Positions 1 to 8,520 of a DNA stretch of 64,000 bases are shown here, one piece after another (the first letter of the stretch is position 1; every line of letters begins with the position of its first letter). The notes under the pieces were generated by a model. The model was given only the letters and a program-made list of their open reading frames with translations. It was not told the origin of the DNA and made no database searches. Origin of the DNA: a bacterium. GTDB lineage: Bacteria; SZUA-79; Acidulodesulfobacterales; Acidulodesulfobacteraceae. The translations under genes and the position numbers were made by a program. The stretch spans positions 92,084 through 156,083 of the forward strand of contig JAJYDX010000002.1 in NCBI GenBank assembly GCA_021777135.1, in the 5' to 3' direction.

Positions 1-85
1 TCATTATTATAATATTATTGCTTTTAATAAAAAAAATTTCAATATATTATATATTATATTATATTAAATTAAGTCACGGTAAATT
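1..85. other. AT-rich upstream region
   Basis: Almost entirely A and T, with TATATTATAT-like runs, and no coding signal. It probably carries the promoter of the zinc-ribbon gene that starts at 86. No clear Shine-Dalgarno sequence precedes that start. Confidence 0.4.
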
Positions 86-661
86 ATGGATATTAATTGT
101 CCTTATTGCGGAACGCACTACGAATTAGACGATTTATTGATTCCAGAAGGCAATATAAAAGTAAAATGCAAAGTATGTTCCAATGTTTTTATGTTAAATA
201 AAAACGTCGGAGCATTTAAAGATGAGCTTCCAGCCGAAGTTAAAAACGCCGAATTTAAACCGGAAGAGTCTTTAGAAACGCAAGTTCCTATAGAGCAGAC
301 GCCTGTTGAACATGAACACGCCACTGGCTATGAATCAGCTGAAGATTTAAAACATACCGATTCTGATGATTTTATGCAGGCGATTATGTCTGAAATCAAA
401 AGTGCGGTTGCCGAAGAAACAGATAAAACCGGCAGTGCCGATAAAAGCAAAAAAAATAAACATAATTCAGATTCTAATGCTGTTTCAGCGACGCAATCAT
501 CGTCTTCCGGCAAAGGCAGGACTAAGCTTTTTCAAATCGTAATGCTTATAGTTTTAATAGTTATATTTTTAATTTCCGCGGTATCGGTTCTTGTTCATTA
601 CGGCATAATAAATCTTCCTTTTCTTCCGGCGTCCGCATCGGCATTTTTATCTTCATTATAA
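86..661 (+). CDS. MJ0042-type zinc-ribbon, single-pass membrane protein
   Basis: The protein has 191 residues. The first 40 form a zinc ribbon with two CxxC pairs (CPYC near residue 5 and CKVC near residue 28) spaced as in the MJ0042/zinc_ribbon_5 family common at the N-termini of deltaproteobacterial envelope proteins. A charged, low-complexity linker (about 45-147) is rich in Glu, Lys and Ser. One strongly hydrophobic helix (about 149-175) follows, then a short tail. The likely topology is a cytoplasmic zinc ribbon anchored in the inner membrane. It converges on the histidine kinase gene, whose 3' end lies 48 bases away. The family is recognisable, but no specific function can be assigned. 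Confidence 0.7.
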   Translation: MDINCPYCGTHYELDDLLIPEGNIKVKCKVCSNVFMLNKNVGAFKDELPAEVKNAEFKPEESLETQVPIEQTPVEHEHATGYESAEDLKHTDSDDFMQAIMSEIKSAVAEETDKTGSADKSKKNKHNSDSNAVSATQSSSSGKGRTKLFQIVMLIVLIVIFLISAVSVLVHYGIINLPFLPASASAFLSSL

Positions 662-709
662 GATATTAAGAAAGGATTATATAAAACGGCTCAGAGTTTA
701 AGCGAAGCC

Positions 710-1771
710 TTATTGCGGCGTTTTAAATTTTTCTATAGGAATATAAACAGAAATAACTGTGCCGCGGTTTTTTACCGAAGATACATCGATAAAGCCTCCG
801 TGCTCGTGTATTATTTTCTGGCTTACCGCAAGTCCAAGCCCGCTGCCTTTTTCTTTTGTAGTGAAAAACGGAACGAATATATTTTTCATATCGTTTTTGC
901 TTATTCCGCATCCGTTGTCGATAAAATCTATTTTTATAAATTTAGGATTATTTCTTGAGTAATCCAGCTTGGTGATAATCTTTATTGTGCCGCCCGCCTG
1001 TTTTTTTACGGCATAAACCGAATTTTTTATTAAATTTAAGAACACCTGTATTAGCGCATTTTCCGAGGCATATATTTTTGGAAGGCTCGGGTCGAATTCT
1101 TTTATGACGTCGATGTTTTTTGCCGAAAACTCGGACTGTTCCATAATTACTATTTCATTAATTATTTTGTTGATATTAACGGCGGACGTTTTTATTTTAT
1201 GCTTTTTTGACAATGCCAAAAGGTCTTCTATAAGGTTGTTTATTCTGGAAGATTCTTTTATTATTATATCGAGAAAATTATTTAAATCAGGCTCGTTGAA
1301 TTTTCTTTTTAGATATGACGCCGAACCTTTGATTCCACCGAGGGGATTTCTTATTTCATGAGACATTTCCGCTATAAACCTAGACAGGTCCTCTATTCTT
1401 TCTTCACTTTTGATATTATGGTCCATTTCTTTAAATCTAGTAATATCTTTTAAAGAAATTAAGATATAAGACCTGTTAATTTCGTCTATAATTTTGGATA
1501 TTTCCAAAATTACGTATCTTATCTGATTTTTATTTTGAAATTTATATTCAAATTCTATAAAACCTTCTCCCGTCCGCATAACGTTTTCCACCTTTTCTTC
1601 GATATAGGCGTTATTATTGAAAAAGCGGCTAAGCGTTAAGCCGTTTAAGAATCTGTCGGAATATCCGGTAAGTTCCTGCGCGGGAAGGTTTAAAAACTTT
1701 AAAACGAGGTTTTCGTCGAATAAAATAACGGAATAATTTAAATTATTAAATATTAAGTTTGCCGTATCCAT
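710..1771 (-). CDS. PAS-domain sensor histidine kinase (NtrB/AtoS-like)
   Basis: A 353-residue cytoplasmic kinase with no membrane segment. An N-terminal PAS domain (about 5-115) is followed by a HisKA dimerisation domain whose H-box reads AEMSHEIRNP (phospho-acceptor His138). The HATPase_c domain shows an N-box (FLNLIKNSVYAV), a G1 box (DNGCGIS) and a G2 box (GSGLGLAVSQKIIHEHGG). The length and the ENPL-like RNPL motif fit the NtrB/GlnL-like group that partners sigma-54 activators. No response regulator is adjacent, so its partner is unknown. It diverges from cysC and converges on the zinc-ribbon gene. No Shine-Dalgarno sequence is evident before the ATG. Confidence 0.85.
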   Translation of the reverse strand: MDTANLIFNNLNYSVILFDENLVLKFLNLPAQELTGYSDRFLNGLTLSRFFNNNAYIEEKVENVMRTGEGFIEFEYKFQNKNQIRYVILEISKIIDEINRSYILISLKDITRFKEMDHNIKSEERIEDLSRFIAEMSHEIRNPLGGIKGSASYLKRKFNEPDLNNFLDIIIKESSRINNLIEDLLALSKKHKIKTSAVNINKIINEIVIMEQSEFSAKNIDVIKEFDPSLPKIYASENALIQVFLNLIKNSVYAVKKQAGGTIKIITKLDYSRNNPKFIKIDFIDNGCGISKNDMKNIFVPFFTTKEKGSGLGLAVSQKIIHEHGGFIDVSSVKNRGTVISVYIPIEKFKTPQ

Positions 1772-1852
1772 TTTTTAAATATTACTATGATTATTTTTAT
1801 TATACCATTTTTCTTATTATCATTTTTACGTGATTTTGCTTTTATTGCGTTT

Positions 1853-1862
1853 ATGATATAAT
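1853..1862 (+). promoter_or_regulatory. Extended -10 promoter for cysC
   Basis: ATGATATAAT contains a perfect TATAAT with an upstream TGn extension. It lies 35 bases before the cysC ATG. No good -35 box is visible at 16-18 bases upstream, which is compatible with an extended -10 promoter. The same word recurs before four other genes in the window. Confidence 0.5.
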
Positions 1863-1896
1863 CATTTCTAAATAACAAAAAAATAATACATAAATA

Positions 1897-2502
1897 ATGT
1901 CTAACGCTACATCTGCAAATATCGTCCCGCAAAAGACCGATATAGGGAAAAAAGAAAGAAGCATCGTTAAAAAACATAAGCCCTGCGTTGTATGGTTTAC
2001 AGGTCTTAACTGTTCCGGTAAATCCACCATTGCTAACGCGCTTGAGATAAAATTAAACAAACTCGGTTATCATACCTATCTTTTAGACGGAGACAATATA
2101 AGACACGGTTTAAACAAAGACCTGGGATTTTCCCCAGAAGACAGAATGGAAAACATGAGGAGGGTCGGCGAAGTTGCGAAGCTTTTCGTCGATGCCGGCG
2201 TCATAACTTTATGCGCTTTTATTTCGCCGTTCAAAGACACCAGAAAGAAAATCAGGGGATTATTCGAAGAAGAAGAGTTTATCGAAGTCTACGTCGATAC
2301 CCCTTTGGAAGTTTGCAAACAGAGGGACGTCAAGGGGCATTACAGGAAAGCCCTTATGGGCGAGATTAAAGGGTTTACCGGCATAGACTCGCCATACGAG
2401 CCGCCGGAGAATGCAGAAATTATAATTAAAACTGCTGAATGTAACATTGACGATGCCTGCGAAAAAATATTAACGTATTTAAAAGAAAAAGAAATTATTT
2501 AA
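1897..2502 (+). CDS. cysC: Adenylylsulfate (APS) kinase
   Basis: Phosphorylates adenosine 5'-phosphosulfate to PAPS with ATP. The P-loop GLNCSGKST lies at residues 36-44. The conserved DGDNIRHGLNKDLGFS block follows, then the ISPF region that carries the phospho-serine in the family, and the GFTGIDSPYEPP substrate lid. The 201 residues match stand-alone bacterial CysC. There is no sulfurylase fusion, and neither sat nor cysD/N is nearby. The first 25 residues are a polar extension of the kind common in this family. The HIT-family gene begins about 100 bases downstream on the same strand. Confidence 0.93.
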   Translation: MSNATSANIVPQKTDIGKKERSIVKKHKPCVVWFTGLNCSGKSTIANALEIKLNKLGYHTYLLDGDNIRHGLNKDLGFSPEDRMENMRRVGEVAKLFVDAGVITLCAFISPFKDTRKKIRGLFEEEEFIEVYVDTPLEVCKQRDVKGHYRKALMGEIKGFTGIDSPYEPPENAEIIIKTAECNIDDACEKILTYLKEKEII

Positions 2503-2603
2503 CCCCTTATTTTTAATATCCAGGGTAAATTTATTCCGTTACCTTTACGCCGGTTATAAAATTTTATTGTTTAAATTTTATAAATTATTTATAATACAAA
2601 ATT

Positions 2604-2960
2604 ATGGTTTTAAAAGATGATTGTATTTTTTGTAAAATCGTAAATAAAGGGATACCGGCAGATATAGTTAAAGAAACCGATAATTTTATCGTCATAAAGG
2701 ATATTAATCCGGTTGCGCCGGTTCATCTTTTAATAATTTCAAAAAGGCATTACGACAGCGTTCTGGACGCCGGCGGAGAAAACGGGTTGGACGGAAAAAG
2801 CGGAATATTCAGGCTTTTAGGCGAACTCGCCGAAGATTTTAAAGTTGCAGATAATGGTTTTAGGGCTGTAATTAATACAAAAGAGGACGGCGGGCAGACG
2901 GTAAGCCATCTTCATATTCATTTTATTGCCGGCAGGCGTTTCGGCTGGCCTCCAGGCTAG
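2604..2960 (+). CDS. HIT family hydrolase (HinT-like)
   Basis: A 118-residue protein with an N-terminal CIFCKI motif, as in HinT-like proteins, and the histidine triad HLHIHF (His102, His104, His106) near the C-terminus, ending in GWPPG. The family hydrolyses nucleoside phosphoramidates and related adenylylated compounds; some members act on adenylyl-sulfate. CIFC could bind zinc together with a His. It follows cysC and precedes speE with a 58-base gap. The family call is firm, the substrate is not. Confidence 0.88.
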   Translation: MVLKDDCIFCKIVNKGIPADIVKETDNFIVIKDINPVAPVHLLIISKRHYDSVLDAGGENGLDGKSGIFRLLGELAEDFKVADNGFRAVINTKEDGGQTVSHLHIHFIAGRRFGWPPG

Positions 2961-3018
2961 CAGGTTAAAATTTTACGTAAAATTAAGATAATTTAATAAG
3001 AGGAAATAATAAAAATTA

Positions 3019-3882
3019 ATGGAAACTTGGTTTTTCGAGAATCAGACCGGCAATTTCGGAATAAAAATTAGAATTAAATCCATTTTGTTCCATGAATTTT
3101 CCGATTATCAGGAAATAACGATTTACGATACTTTGGAATTCGGAAAGGTGCTTGTACTGGATAAAGCCGTTATGTTTTCCGATAAAAACGAGTTTGTTTA
3201 CCATGAAATGCTTGGACTTGTGCCGCTTTTTTCGCATGAAAAACCGGAAAGGATTCTTATAATAGGCGGCGGAGACGGCGGAGTAGTCAGGGAGTGCCTC
3301 AAAAATCCGTTTGTAAAGCATATCGACTTAGTAGAGATTGACAAAAAAGTCGTTGAAGTTTCAAAAGAGTTTTTTCCAGAAATAGCCTGCAAGCTTGAAG
3401 ACGACAAAGTGCGGGTTTTAGCAGAAGACGGCATAGAATTTATAAAAAATATAAGCGCACGCGGCAACGAAGACGAAAAGTACGACGTAATCCTTGTTGA
3501 TTCAACCGACCCGGTAGGTCCTGCGGAAGGACTGTTCAAGCGCGATTTTTACGAAGCTGCGTACGGAGCTTTGAACGCCTCAGGAATTTTTACGGCGCAA
3601 ACCGAATCGCCGTTCTTTAATCAAAATTTGATAAAAGACATAGGTAAAATTATTAAGGAAATATACGCAAAGTCATCTCTCTACTGCGCTTCTATTCCGG
3701 TTTATCCCAGCGGTTTATGGAGTTTTACTGCAGGCTCTAAAAAATACGATACGAAAGTTATAAATGAAAGTTATAAAGATTTTGATTTCGGGCGGTTAGA
3801 AAAGGAACTGAAATACTATTCCCCAGAAATTCATCATTCATCTTTCGTTTTGCCTAATTTTATAAAGGATATAATTAAATAA
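3019..3882 (+). CDS. speE: Spermidine synthase (polyamine aminopropyltransferase)
   Basis: Transfers an aminopropyl group from decarboxylated S-adenosylmethionine to putrescine. The 287-residue protein has the N-terminal beta domain, the co-substrate motif GGGDGG at 83-88 and the catalytic DSTDPVGPA block. YHEML near 61 also matches SpeE. It is followed after 25 bases by agmatinase and then by pyruvoyl arginine decarboxylase, so the three make the agmatine route to spermidine. The decarboxylated-SAM source (SpeD) is not in the window. AGAGGA lies about 13 bases before the ATG. Some SpeE relatives make thermospermine or use agmatine directly, which the sequence alone cannot exclude. Confidence 0.93.
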   Translation: METWFFENQTGNFGIKIRIKSILFHEFSDYQEITIYDTLEFGKVLVLDKAVMFSDKNEFVYHEMLGLVPLFSHEKPERILIIGGGDGGVVRECLKNPFVKHIDLVEIDKKVVEVSKEFFPEIACKLEDDKVRVLAEDGIEFIKNISARGNEDEKYDVILVDSTDPVGPAEGLFKRDFYEAAYGALNASGIFTAQTESPFFNQNLIKDIGKIIKEIYAKSSLYCASIPVYPSGLWSFTAGSKKYDTKVINESYKDFDFGRLEKELKYYSPEIHHSSFVLPNFIKDIIK

Positions 3883-3907
3883 ATAATAAATAAATAGAAA
3901 TAATAAA

Positions 3908-4810
3908 ATGAAAAAGAAACAATTAAAAGAAAAAGAAAAAACATCAAGCCCTATTTTATCTAAAACTTCGTCATATTTTAATTCGTCTGGTTCCTACGAA
4001 AAATCAGGCTTAATTCTTCTCGGAATGCCAATGGATTATACGGCAAGCAATATCCCGGGCTCAAGGTTCGCGCCTAAAAGAATAAGGGAGTTGTCCTACA
4101 CGCTTGAAAACTACAGTCCCTTTTTCGACGACTATATAGACGAAAAGTTTTACGACATAGGGGATGTAGTAATGCCATGGGGAAATACCGATAAAAGCAT
4201 AAAATTTATAGATGAAACGGCTAAAAGCATTTTAGGCGACGGTAAAAGAATAATTGGTATAGGAGGCGACCATTTAATTACATATCCTATAGTAAAGCAA
4301 TATGCGTCTAAATATAAAGATATCATCGTATTGCAGTTTGACGCGCATACGGATTTAAGGGAAGAATGGAACAACGAAAAATACTCTCATGCAACGGTTT
4401 TAAAGCTCGTTCACGACATTATAAAAAAGGGAAACCTGTATCAGTTCGGCATAAGGTCCGGATCTAAAGAGGAATTTGATTTTGCTAAAAAGCACTGCCA
4501 TATTTATAAAAACGAGGTTTATGAACCGCTTAAGAAAGTTATAGGTTCTCTTGCCGGTAAAAACGTATATCTTACTATAGACATTGACGTCCTGGATCCG
4601 GCTTTTGCCCCCGGAACGGGATACATAGAAGCCGGCGGAATATCTTCAAAAGAGCTTTTCGACGCGGTGTCCTTGCTGTTGTCGGAAGCTAATGTAGTAG
4701 GGGCAGACGTAGTAGAAGTGTGTCCTCCTACCGACAATTCGGACAGGACTTCGGCAATCGCCGCAAAACTAATAAGAGAAATAATCATAGGAATGAGCAG
4801 AAAGATTTAA
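3908..4810 (+). CDS. speB: Agmatinase (ureohydrolase)
   Basis: Hydrolyses agmatine to putrescine and urea using two manganese ions. The 300-residue protein shows all arginase-fold metal motifs: GGDH (His122), DAHTDL (Asp145, His147, Asp149) and DIDVLDP (Asp225, Asp227), followed by the PGTGYIEAGG loop typical of agmatinase. A lysine-rich N-terminal extension of about 30 residues is specific to this protein. It lies between speE and the arginine decarboxylase that makes its substrate. Arginase or formimidoglutamase is less likely given the neighbours. Confidence 0.92.
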   Translation: MKKKQLKEKEKTSSPILSKTSSYFNSSGSYEKSGLILLGMPMDYTASNIPGSRFAPKRIRELSYTLENYSPFFDDYIDEKFYDIGDVVMPWGNTDKSIKFIDETAKSILGDGKRIIGIGGDHLITYPIVKQYASKYKDIIVLQFDAHTDLREEWNNEKYSHATVLKLVHDIIKKGNLYQFGIRSGSKEEFDFAKKHCHIYKNEVYEPLKKVIGSLAGKNVYLTIDIDVLDPAFAPGTGYIEAGGISSKELFDAVSLLLSEANVVGADVVEVCPPTDNSDRTSAIAAKLIREIIIGMSRKI

Positions 4811-4889
4811 TCTTTTAAATTCCCGATTTCCGGGAACGAAATTATAAATAACCTAAATTTTAAAGTAAGGAAAAACGGAGGGAATAACA

Positions 4890-5363
4890 GTGTTTGAAAC
4901 GCCCGATATATACACTCTGGTTGCTGGAACGTCGGAGGGGACTTCAAAATTGGGGGCATTTGATAATGCCATTTTAAAAGCCGGTGTCGGCAATACTAAT
5001 TTAATAAAATTAAGCTCCATACTGCCTCCCAAGGCGGCATTCAAGGAAAAAATCGTTTATCCGCGCGGAGTGCTTGTGCCTATAGCATACGGTTCCATTT
5101 CAAGCGACAAAAAAGGTAAAACAATTGCTGCGGCAGTTGCCATTGCCATTTCGGTCGAAGAAGGATTCGGCGTTATAATGGAATATTCAGGAGAGGTTAC
5201 AGCGGATAAAGCAGAAGAAACGGTCAGGAAAATGGCGGAAGATGCAATGAAGCACAGGAATATCGAAATTAAAGAGATAAAGTCTAAAAGCTCTGAGCAT
5301 ACGGTTGAAAATTTCGGTTGTGCATTTGCCGCGGTTCCTATGTGGTATTCAAAGCTGTTGTAA
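4890..5363 (+). CDS. pdaD: Pyruvoyl-dependent arginine decarboxylase
   Basis: Decarboxylates arginine to agmatine with a covalently bound pyruvoyl group instead of PLP. The 157-residue proenzyme contains GVGNTNLIKLSSILPP; by family knowledge the chain self-cleaves between Ser42 and Ser43, turning Ser43 into pyruvate. The length and the GFGVIMEYSG block match archaeal PvlArgDC and its bacterial relatives. The start is a GTG at 4890, supported by GGAGGG 8 bases upstream. It completes an arginine-agmatine-putrescine-spermidine set with speB and speE. Confidence 0.92.
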   Translation: MFETPDIYTLVAGTSEGTSKLGAFDNAILKAGVGNTNLIKLSSILPPKAAFKEKIVYPRGVLVPIAYGSISSDKKGKTIAAAVAIAISVEEGFGVIMEYSGEVTADKAEETVRKMAEDAMKHRNIEIKEIKSKSSEHTVENFGCAFAAVPMWYSKLL

Positions 5364-5396
5364 TGTTTTATTGAAAATATTTCGTAATAAAATAAT

Positions 5397-5448
5397 AAGG
5401 AGAGGGGCCGCGCGAAATCTGTCTTTTTAAGAATTTCCGCGACCCTTG
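5397..5448 (+). promoter_or_regulatory. Shine-Dalgarno / hairpin / TTG start arrangement
   Basis: A strong AAGGAG at 5397-5402 is more than 40 bases from the first possible start (TTG at 5446), because an in-frame stop sits at 5428-5430. The space is filled by an imperfect hairpin: 5405-5418 pairs with 5433-5445 (12 base pairs, one mismatch, one bulge). Folding would bring the Shine-Dalgarno close to the TTG. Confidence 0.5.
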
Positions 5449-6471
5449 AGCGGTTTGAATAAAACCTTCGCAATATCTACATCTTTAGGATTAATATTTG
5501 TTATAGTTATAATTTTCGTAGTAGGTCCGAAAAACATACTTCAGATGATAGGACATCTGAATCTTTTGGATTTTATCGTCTTGTTCCTGCTTTCTTATTT
5601 AGCGCTTTTTTTTTCGGCACTTTCCTTAGGCAATGCTTTAAAAGTATATGATGCTAAAATAGGGTTAAAGCATATTGCCAATATTAAGTTAATTGGATAC
5701 AGCGCTAATTATATTGCTCCGTCGGGCATATTTGCAGGATTTATAGGCGGCGACGCAATTATGGCTTTAATTCTTAAAAAAAGAAGCGGACTTGAATTCA
5801 AAAGAGGTTTTTCCGCCGGTCTTGCCGCAAAGGTAATAGAGTTTGCGATGTTCCTTCTTTTTATTTATCTAGGGCTTATACTTGGCTTCAGGTATTTTTA
5901 TCTTCCTACCGAGGTATGGTATTTACTTCTTATCGCCGCAATATTCGTCGGAGCGGTTACCATGGTTTTTTTAATTAATCCTATTATAGACAACAGGTTC
6001 TTTACAAAAATATTAAGGTATTTAACTAAATTTAAAATACTCAATAAAATTATTTTTAAACTCCTTAAACATACAAACAACTTTGAAAAAGAGCTTCATA
6101 TGTTTTACGTTAAAGGAAAAAAATATCTTTTTTTAAGCCTTTTTTTAAGCCTGATTGAAACCGCGGTTCTGGTATTTCAGATATGGCTTTTAGTCTATTA
6201 TCTGGGTATTAATATGGGATTTTCAAAAACTCTTTTAGTGTTTTCAGTCTCCATGCTTGTTTTTGCGCTTCCGCTTGCTCCGGGCTCGGCTGGAACTTAT
6301 GAACTTTCGCAGGTTGGTCTTTTTGATATATTGGGGCTTGGTTCGGACGTAGGACTCGCTTTTAGTTTAATTATGAGGGCTATAAATATACTTATGGTCG
6401 CAATCTCGTTTTTTCTCGTCCCGCATTATGGATTTCATTTCTTTAAAAAACCGGAGGAGGAGGAAATATGA
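5446..6471 (+). CDS. Flippase-like / lysylphosphatidylglycerol synthase TM-region protein
   Basis: A 341-residue polytopic inner-membrane protein with roughly eight hydrophobic segments. It resembles the LPG_synthase_TM/UPF0104 family (AglD/MprF N-terminal-like), whose members act in lipid flipping or lipid-linked sugar transfer. The YxAPSGIFAGFIGGDAI and LAPGSAGTYELSQVGLF blocks are typical. Its last codons overlap the next glycosyltransferase ATG by four bases (ATGA), so the two are translationally coupled and a joint role in glycolipid assembly is likely. The start is uncertain: only TTG at 5446 or 5455 is available before the hydrophobic N-terminus, since an in-frame stop lies at 5428. 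Confidence 0.78.
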   Translation: MSGLNKTFAISTSLGLIFVIVIIFVVGPKNILQMIGHLNLLDFIVLFLLSYLALFFSALSLGNALKVYDAKIGLKHIANIKLIGYSANYIAPSGIFAGFIGGDAIMALILKKRSGLEFKRGFSAGLAAKVIEFAMFLLFIYLGLILGFRYFYLPTEVWYLLLIAAIFVGAVTMVFLINPIIDNRFFTKILRYLTKFKILNKIIFKLLKHTNNFEKELHMFYVKGKKYLFLSLFLSLIETAVLVFQIWLLVYYLGINMGFSKTLLVFSVSMLVFALPLAPGSAGTYELSQVGLFDILGLGSDVGLAFSLIMRAINILMVAISFFLVPHYGFHFFKKPEEEEI

Positions 6472-7535
6472 AAATAATATATTCACTTTGCAGTTGGGGT
6501 CTGGGTCATGCGACAAGGGGACTTCCGGTAATAAGGCGTCTTATAAAAGACGGGCATGAAGTAATTGTTTATACTTCCGGAAGAAGCCTTGAACTGCTAA
6601 AGTCGGAACTAGGAAGCGGCGCACGTTATATAGCCTCGGTACCTTATCCTTCGCCGTATTCGGATAAAATAGGGTTCGCGTGGAGATTTATTAAAACCGC
6701 GCCTAAAATAATTGAACTTATTAAGGAAGAAACGAAAGATATCGCTAAAATAGTCGATGAAAATAAGATAGACCTTATAATTTCAGATTCCAGGTTCGGC
6801 TCCTACAGCAAGTCGGTGCCGTCTTACCTGGTCTTTCACCAGTTAAGGTTTATAGCGCCTCTAAGACTAATGCCCGCGGAGATGCTTACAGAATATTATA
6901 ACCACAATTTACAGAATAAATTTGAAAAGATAATAGTTCCGGATTACGGCGATAATTCACTTTCCGGCGATTTATCGCATAACTTAAGATATTTCAAGAA
7001 GGAGAACGTGGAATACATAGGAATTTTATCAGATTTCGAAAAAATAGAAACTACCGAAGATATTGAATATCTTTTTTCTATTTCAGGACCAGAGCCTACA
7101 AGGACGGCGCTTGAAAAAGCGCTTCTTTCCCAAATTAATCTTTTGAAAGGAAAAATTGCCGTTTCGCTTGGAAAACCGGGTAAGTTTACCGAAGAGGTCA
7201 GAGGTAATGCGGTAATATATTCTTTTTTAGAAAAGAAGAGGCGCGACGAGCTTATGAACAGGGCTAAAATGGTAGTTTCAAGGTCGGGATATACTACCGT
7301 TATGGACGTCGCCGAAATCGACAAAAAGGCGTTTTTTATTCCAACCCCGGGGCAGACCGAACAGGTATATCTTGCAAAGCATCTTGAAAAGGCAGGATAT
7401 TTTCATTCGGTAAAACAGGGGAAACTTAAACTTGACGAAGACACGCAAGAGGCTTTAAAATATAAAGGGTTTATTCCTCCATGGAAAACTGCCGAAAGCG
7501 TTGAAAGATTTCTTAAAGTAATCGGGATTGCATGA
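6468..7535 (+). CDS. MJ1255/MurG-like glycosyltransferase
   Basis: A 355-residue GT-B enzyme. The N-terminus (IYSLCSWGLGHATRG) is the signature of the MJ1255/VC2487 family related to MurG. The C-terminal half contains an SRSGYTTVMDVAEID block and an IPTPGQTEQ nucleotide-sugar-binding motif. By family knowledge it transfers a sugar from a UDP-type donor, probably to a lipid or surface polymer. It overlaps the flippase-like gene by four bases and has an excellent GGAGGAGGAGG Shine-Dalgarno. The acceptor is unknown. Confidence 0.85.
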   Translation: MKIIYSLCSWGLGHATRGLPVIRRLIKDGHEVIVYTSGRSLELLKSELGSGARYIASVPYPSPYSDKIGFAWRFIKTAPKIIELIKEETKDIAKIVDENKIDLIISDSRFGSYSKSVPSYLVFHQLRFIAPLRLMPAEMLTEYYNHNLQNKFEKIIVPDYGDNSLSGDLSHNLRYFKKENVEYIGILSDFEKIETTEDIEYLFSISGPEPTRTALEKALLSQINLLKGKIAVSLGKPGKFTEEVRGNAVIYSFLEKKRRDELMNRAKMVVSRSGYTTVMDVAEIDKKAFFIPTPGQTEQVYLAKHLEKAGYFHSVKQGKLKLDEDTQEALKYKGFIPPWKTAESVERFLKVIGIA

Positions 7536-7609
7536 TTTCTTAGTTATAATTAAAAAATAATAATTAAGTTAAAATAAAATAAAATAAATATATAAATATT
7601 TAAAGCAAT

Positions 7610-8344
7610 ATGGTTTCTATAATTATACCGGCACATGAAGAAGAAAAGTATATAGGCGCTTCGATAGAAAAGCTCTTGAATCAGAAAGAAGCTATTTTTA
7701 TTAAAAAAAACGAAAATAAGGCAGATTTCTCATTGGTTGCGTCCGAAGGCAAAACCATATGCGAACTGACTGTAGTTGTTACGCACGGCGCAGACGATAC
7801 GGAAGGGGCGGTATCAAAATATGCCGCCGCCGGAGTTAATCTTGTTTCCGGTAATTTCAGCGGAGTATCGGAAGCAAGGAATATAGGCGCTTCGGTTTCC
7901 AGAGGCGATATTTTTTTATTTTTGGACGCGGATACCCTTTTAAACGACGGTTTTATAAAAAGGCTAGACGATTTTAAAAGCAAACGCGATTTCATAGGGA
8001 CTTCAAGGCTATTACCCGATATTAATACGGCTAAGGCGCGGATTTTTATGTTTGGAAACAATATAGCGCATATAATATCCAAAACGTCGATGGCTTTGAT
8101 ATTCTGCCATAAAGAAGTCTATAAAAAGGTCGGCGGTTTCGACGAAAAAATGCAAGCAGGGGAAGACCTCAAGTTTATCAGCATCGCCTTAAAAAATAAA
8201 TTTGGAAAATTCAAATATCTTGGCGACATAAGCGCCGTTACATCCATGAGAAGGTTCGAAACAAACGGCTATTTTAAGACGGCTATGGAATGGATGGGCG
8301 GGTATTTTTTTAAACCGCCTGAGCATTACGAAGTGGTAAGGTAG
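7610..8344 (+). CDS. Family 2 glycosyltransferase
   Basis: A 244-residue GT-A enzyme. It starts with MVSIIIPAHEEEKYI, has the SEARNIGA nucleotide-binding helix near residue 90 and the metal-binding LDADT motif (DxD) near 105, and carries GGFDEKMQAGED, the catalytic-base region of GT2 enzymes. A roughly 30-residue insertion (about 25-55) separates the first strand from the DxD region. No membrane helix is present. It probably works with the two upstream genes in polymer or glycolipid assembly. No Shine-Dalgarno is visible. Confidence 0.85.
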   Translation: MVSIIIPAHEEEKYIGASIEKLLNQKEAIFIKKNENKADFSLVASEGKTICELTVVVTHGADDTEGAVSKYAAAGVNLVSGNFSGVSEARNIGASVSRGDIFLFLDADTLLNDGFIKRLDDFKSKRDFIGTSRLLPDINTAKARIFMFGNNIAHIISKTSMALIFCHKEVYKKVGGFDEKMQAGEDLKFISIALKNKFGKFKYLGDISAVTSMRRFETNGYFKTAMEWMGGYFFKPPEHYEVVR

Positions 8345-8520
8345 ATGCAGATATTTATTCCGTTTTAACGCGCTAACCTTACATACGTAATAATTTTCTG
8401 CCGTTTATAAATTTTTTATAAAAAACTGTTGCAAGTATTTTTAAATTTTAATAAAATCTTATTAAAATTAGACTATAAAAGAGTCGTGCTTTTTATATGA
8501 TTTAAAAACGGAGACCGTGA

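Noticed and set aside
2554-2583. AT-only inverted repeat (11 base pairs) before the HIT gene
   Set aside because: Such repeats are expected in very AT-rich spacers; no T-run or other support for a terminator.
4801-4836. Short palindromes (AAAGATT/AATCTTT and TTCCCG/CGGGAA) between speB and pdaD
   Set aside because: Stems of 6-7 base pairs without a T-run or link to the pdaD Shine-Dalgarno; could be chance.
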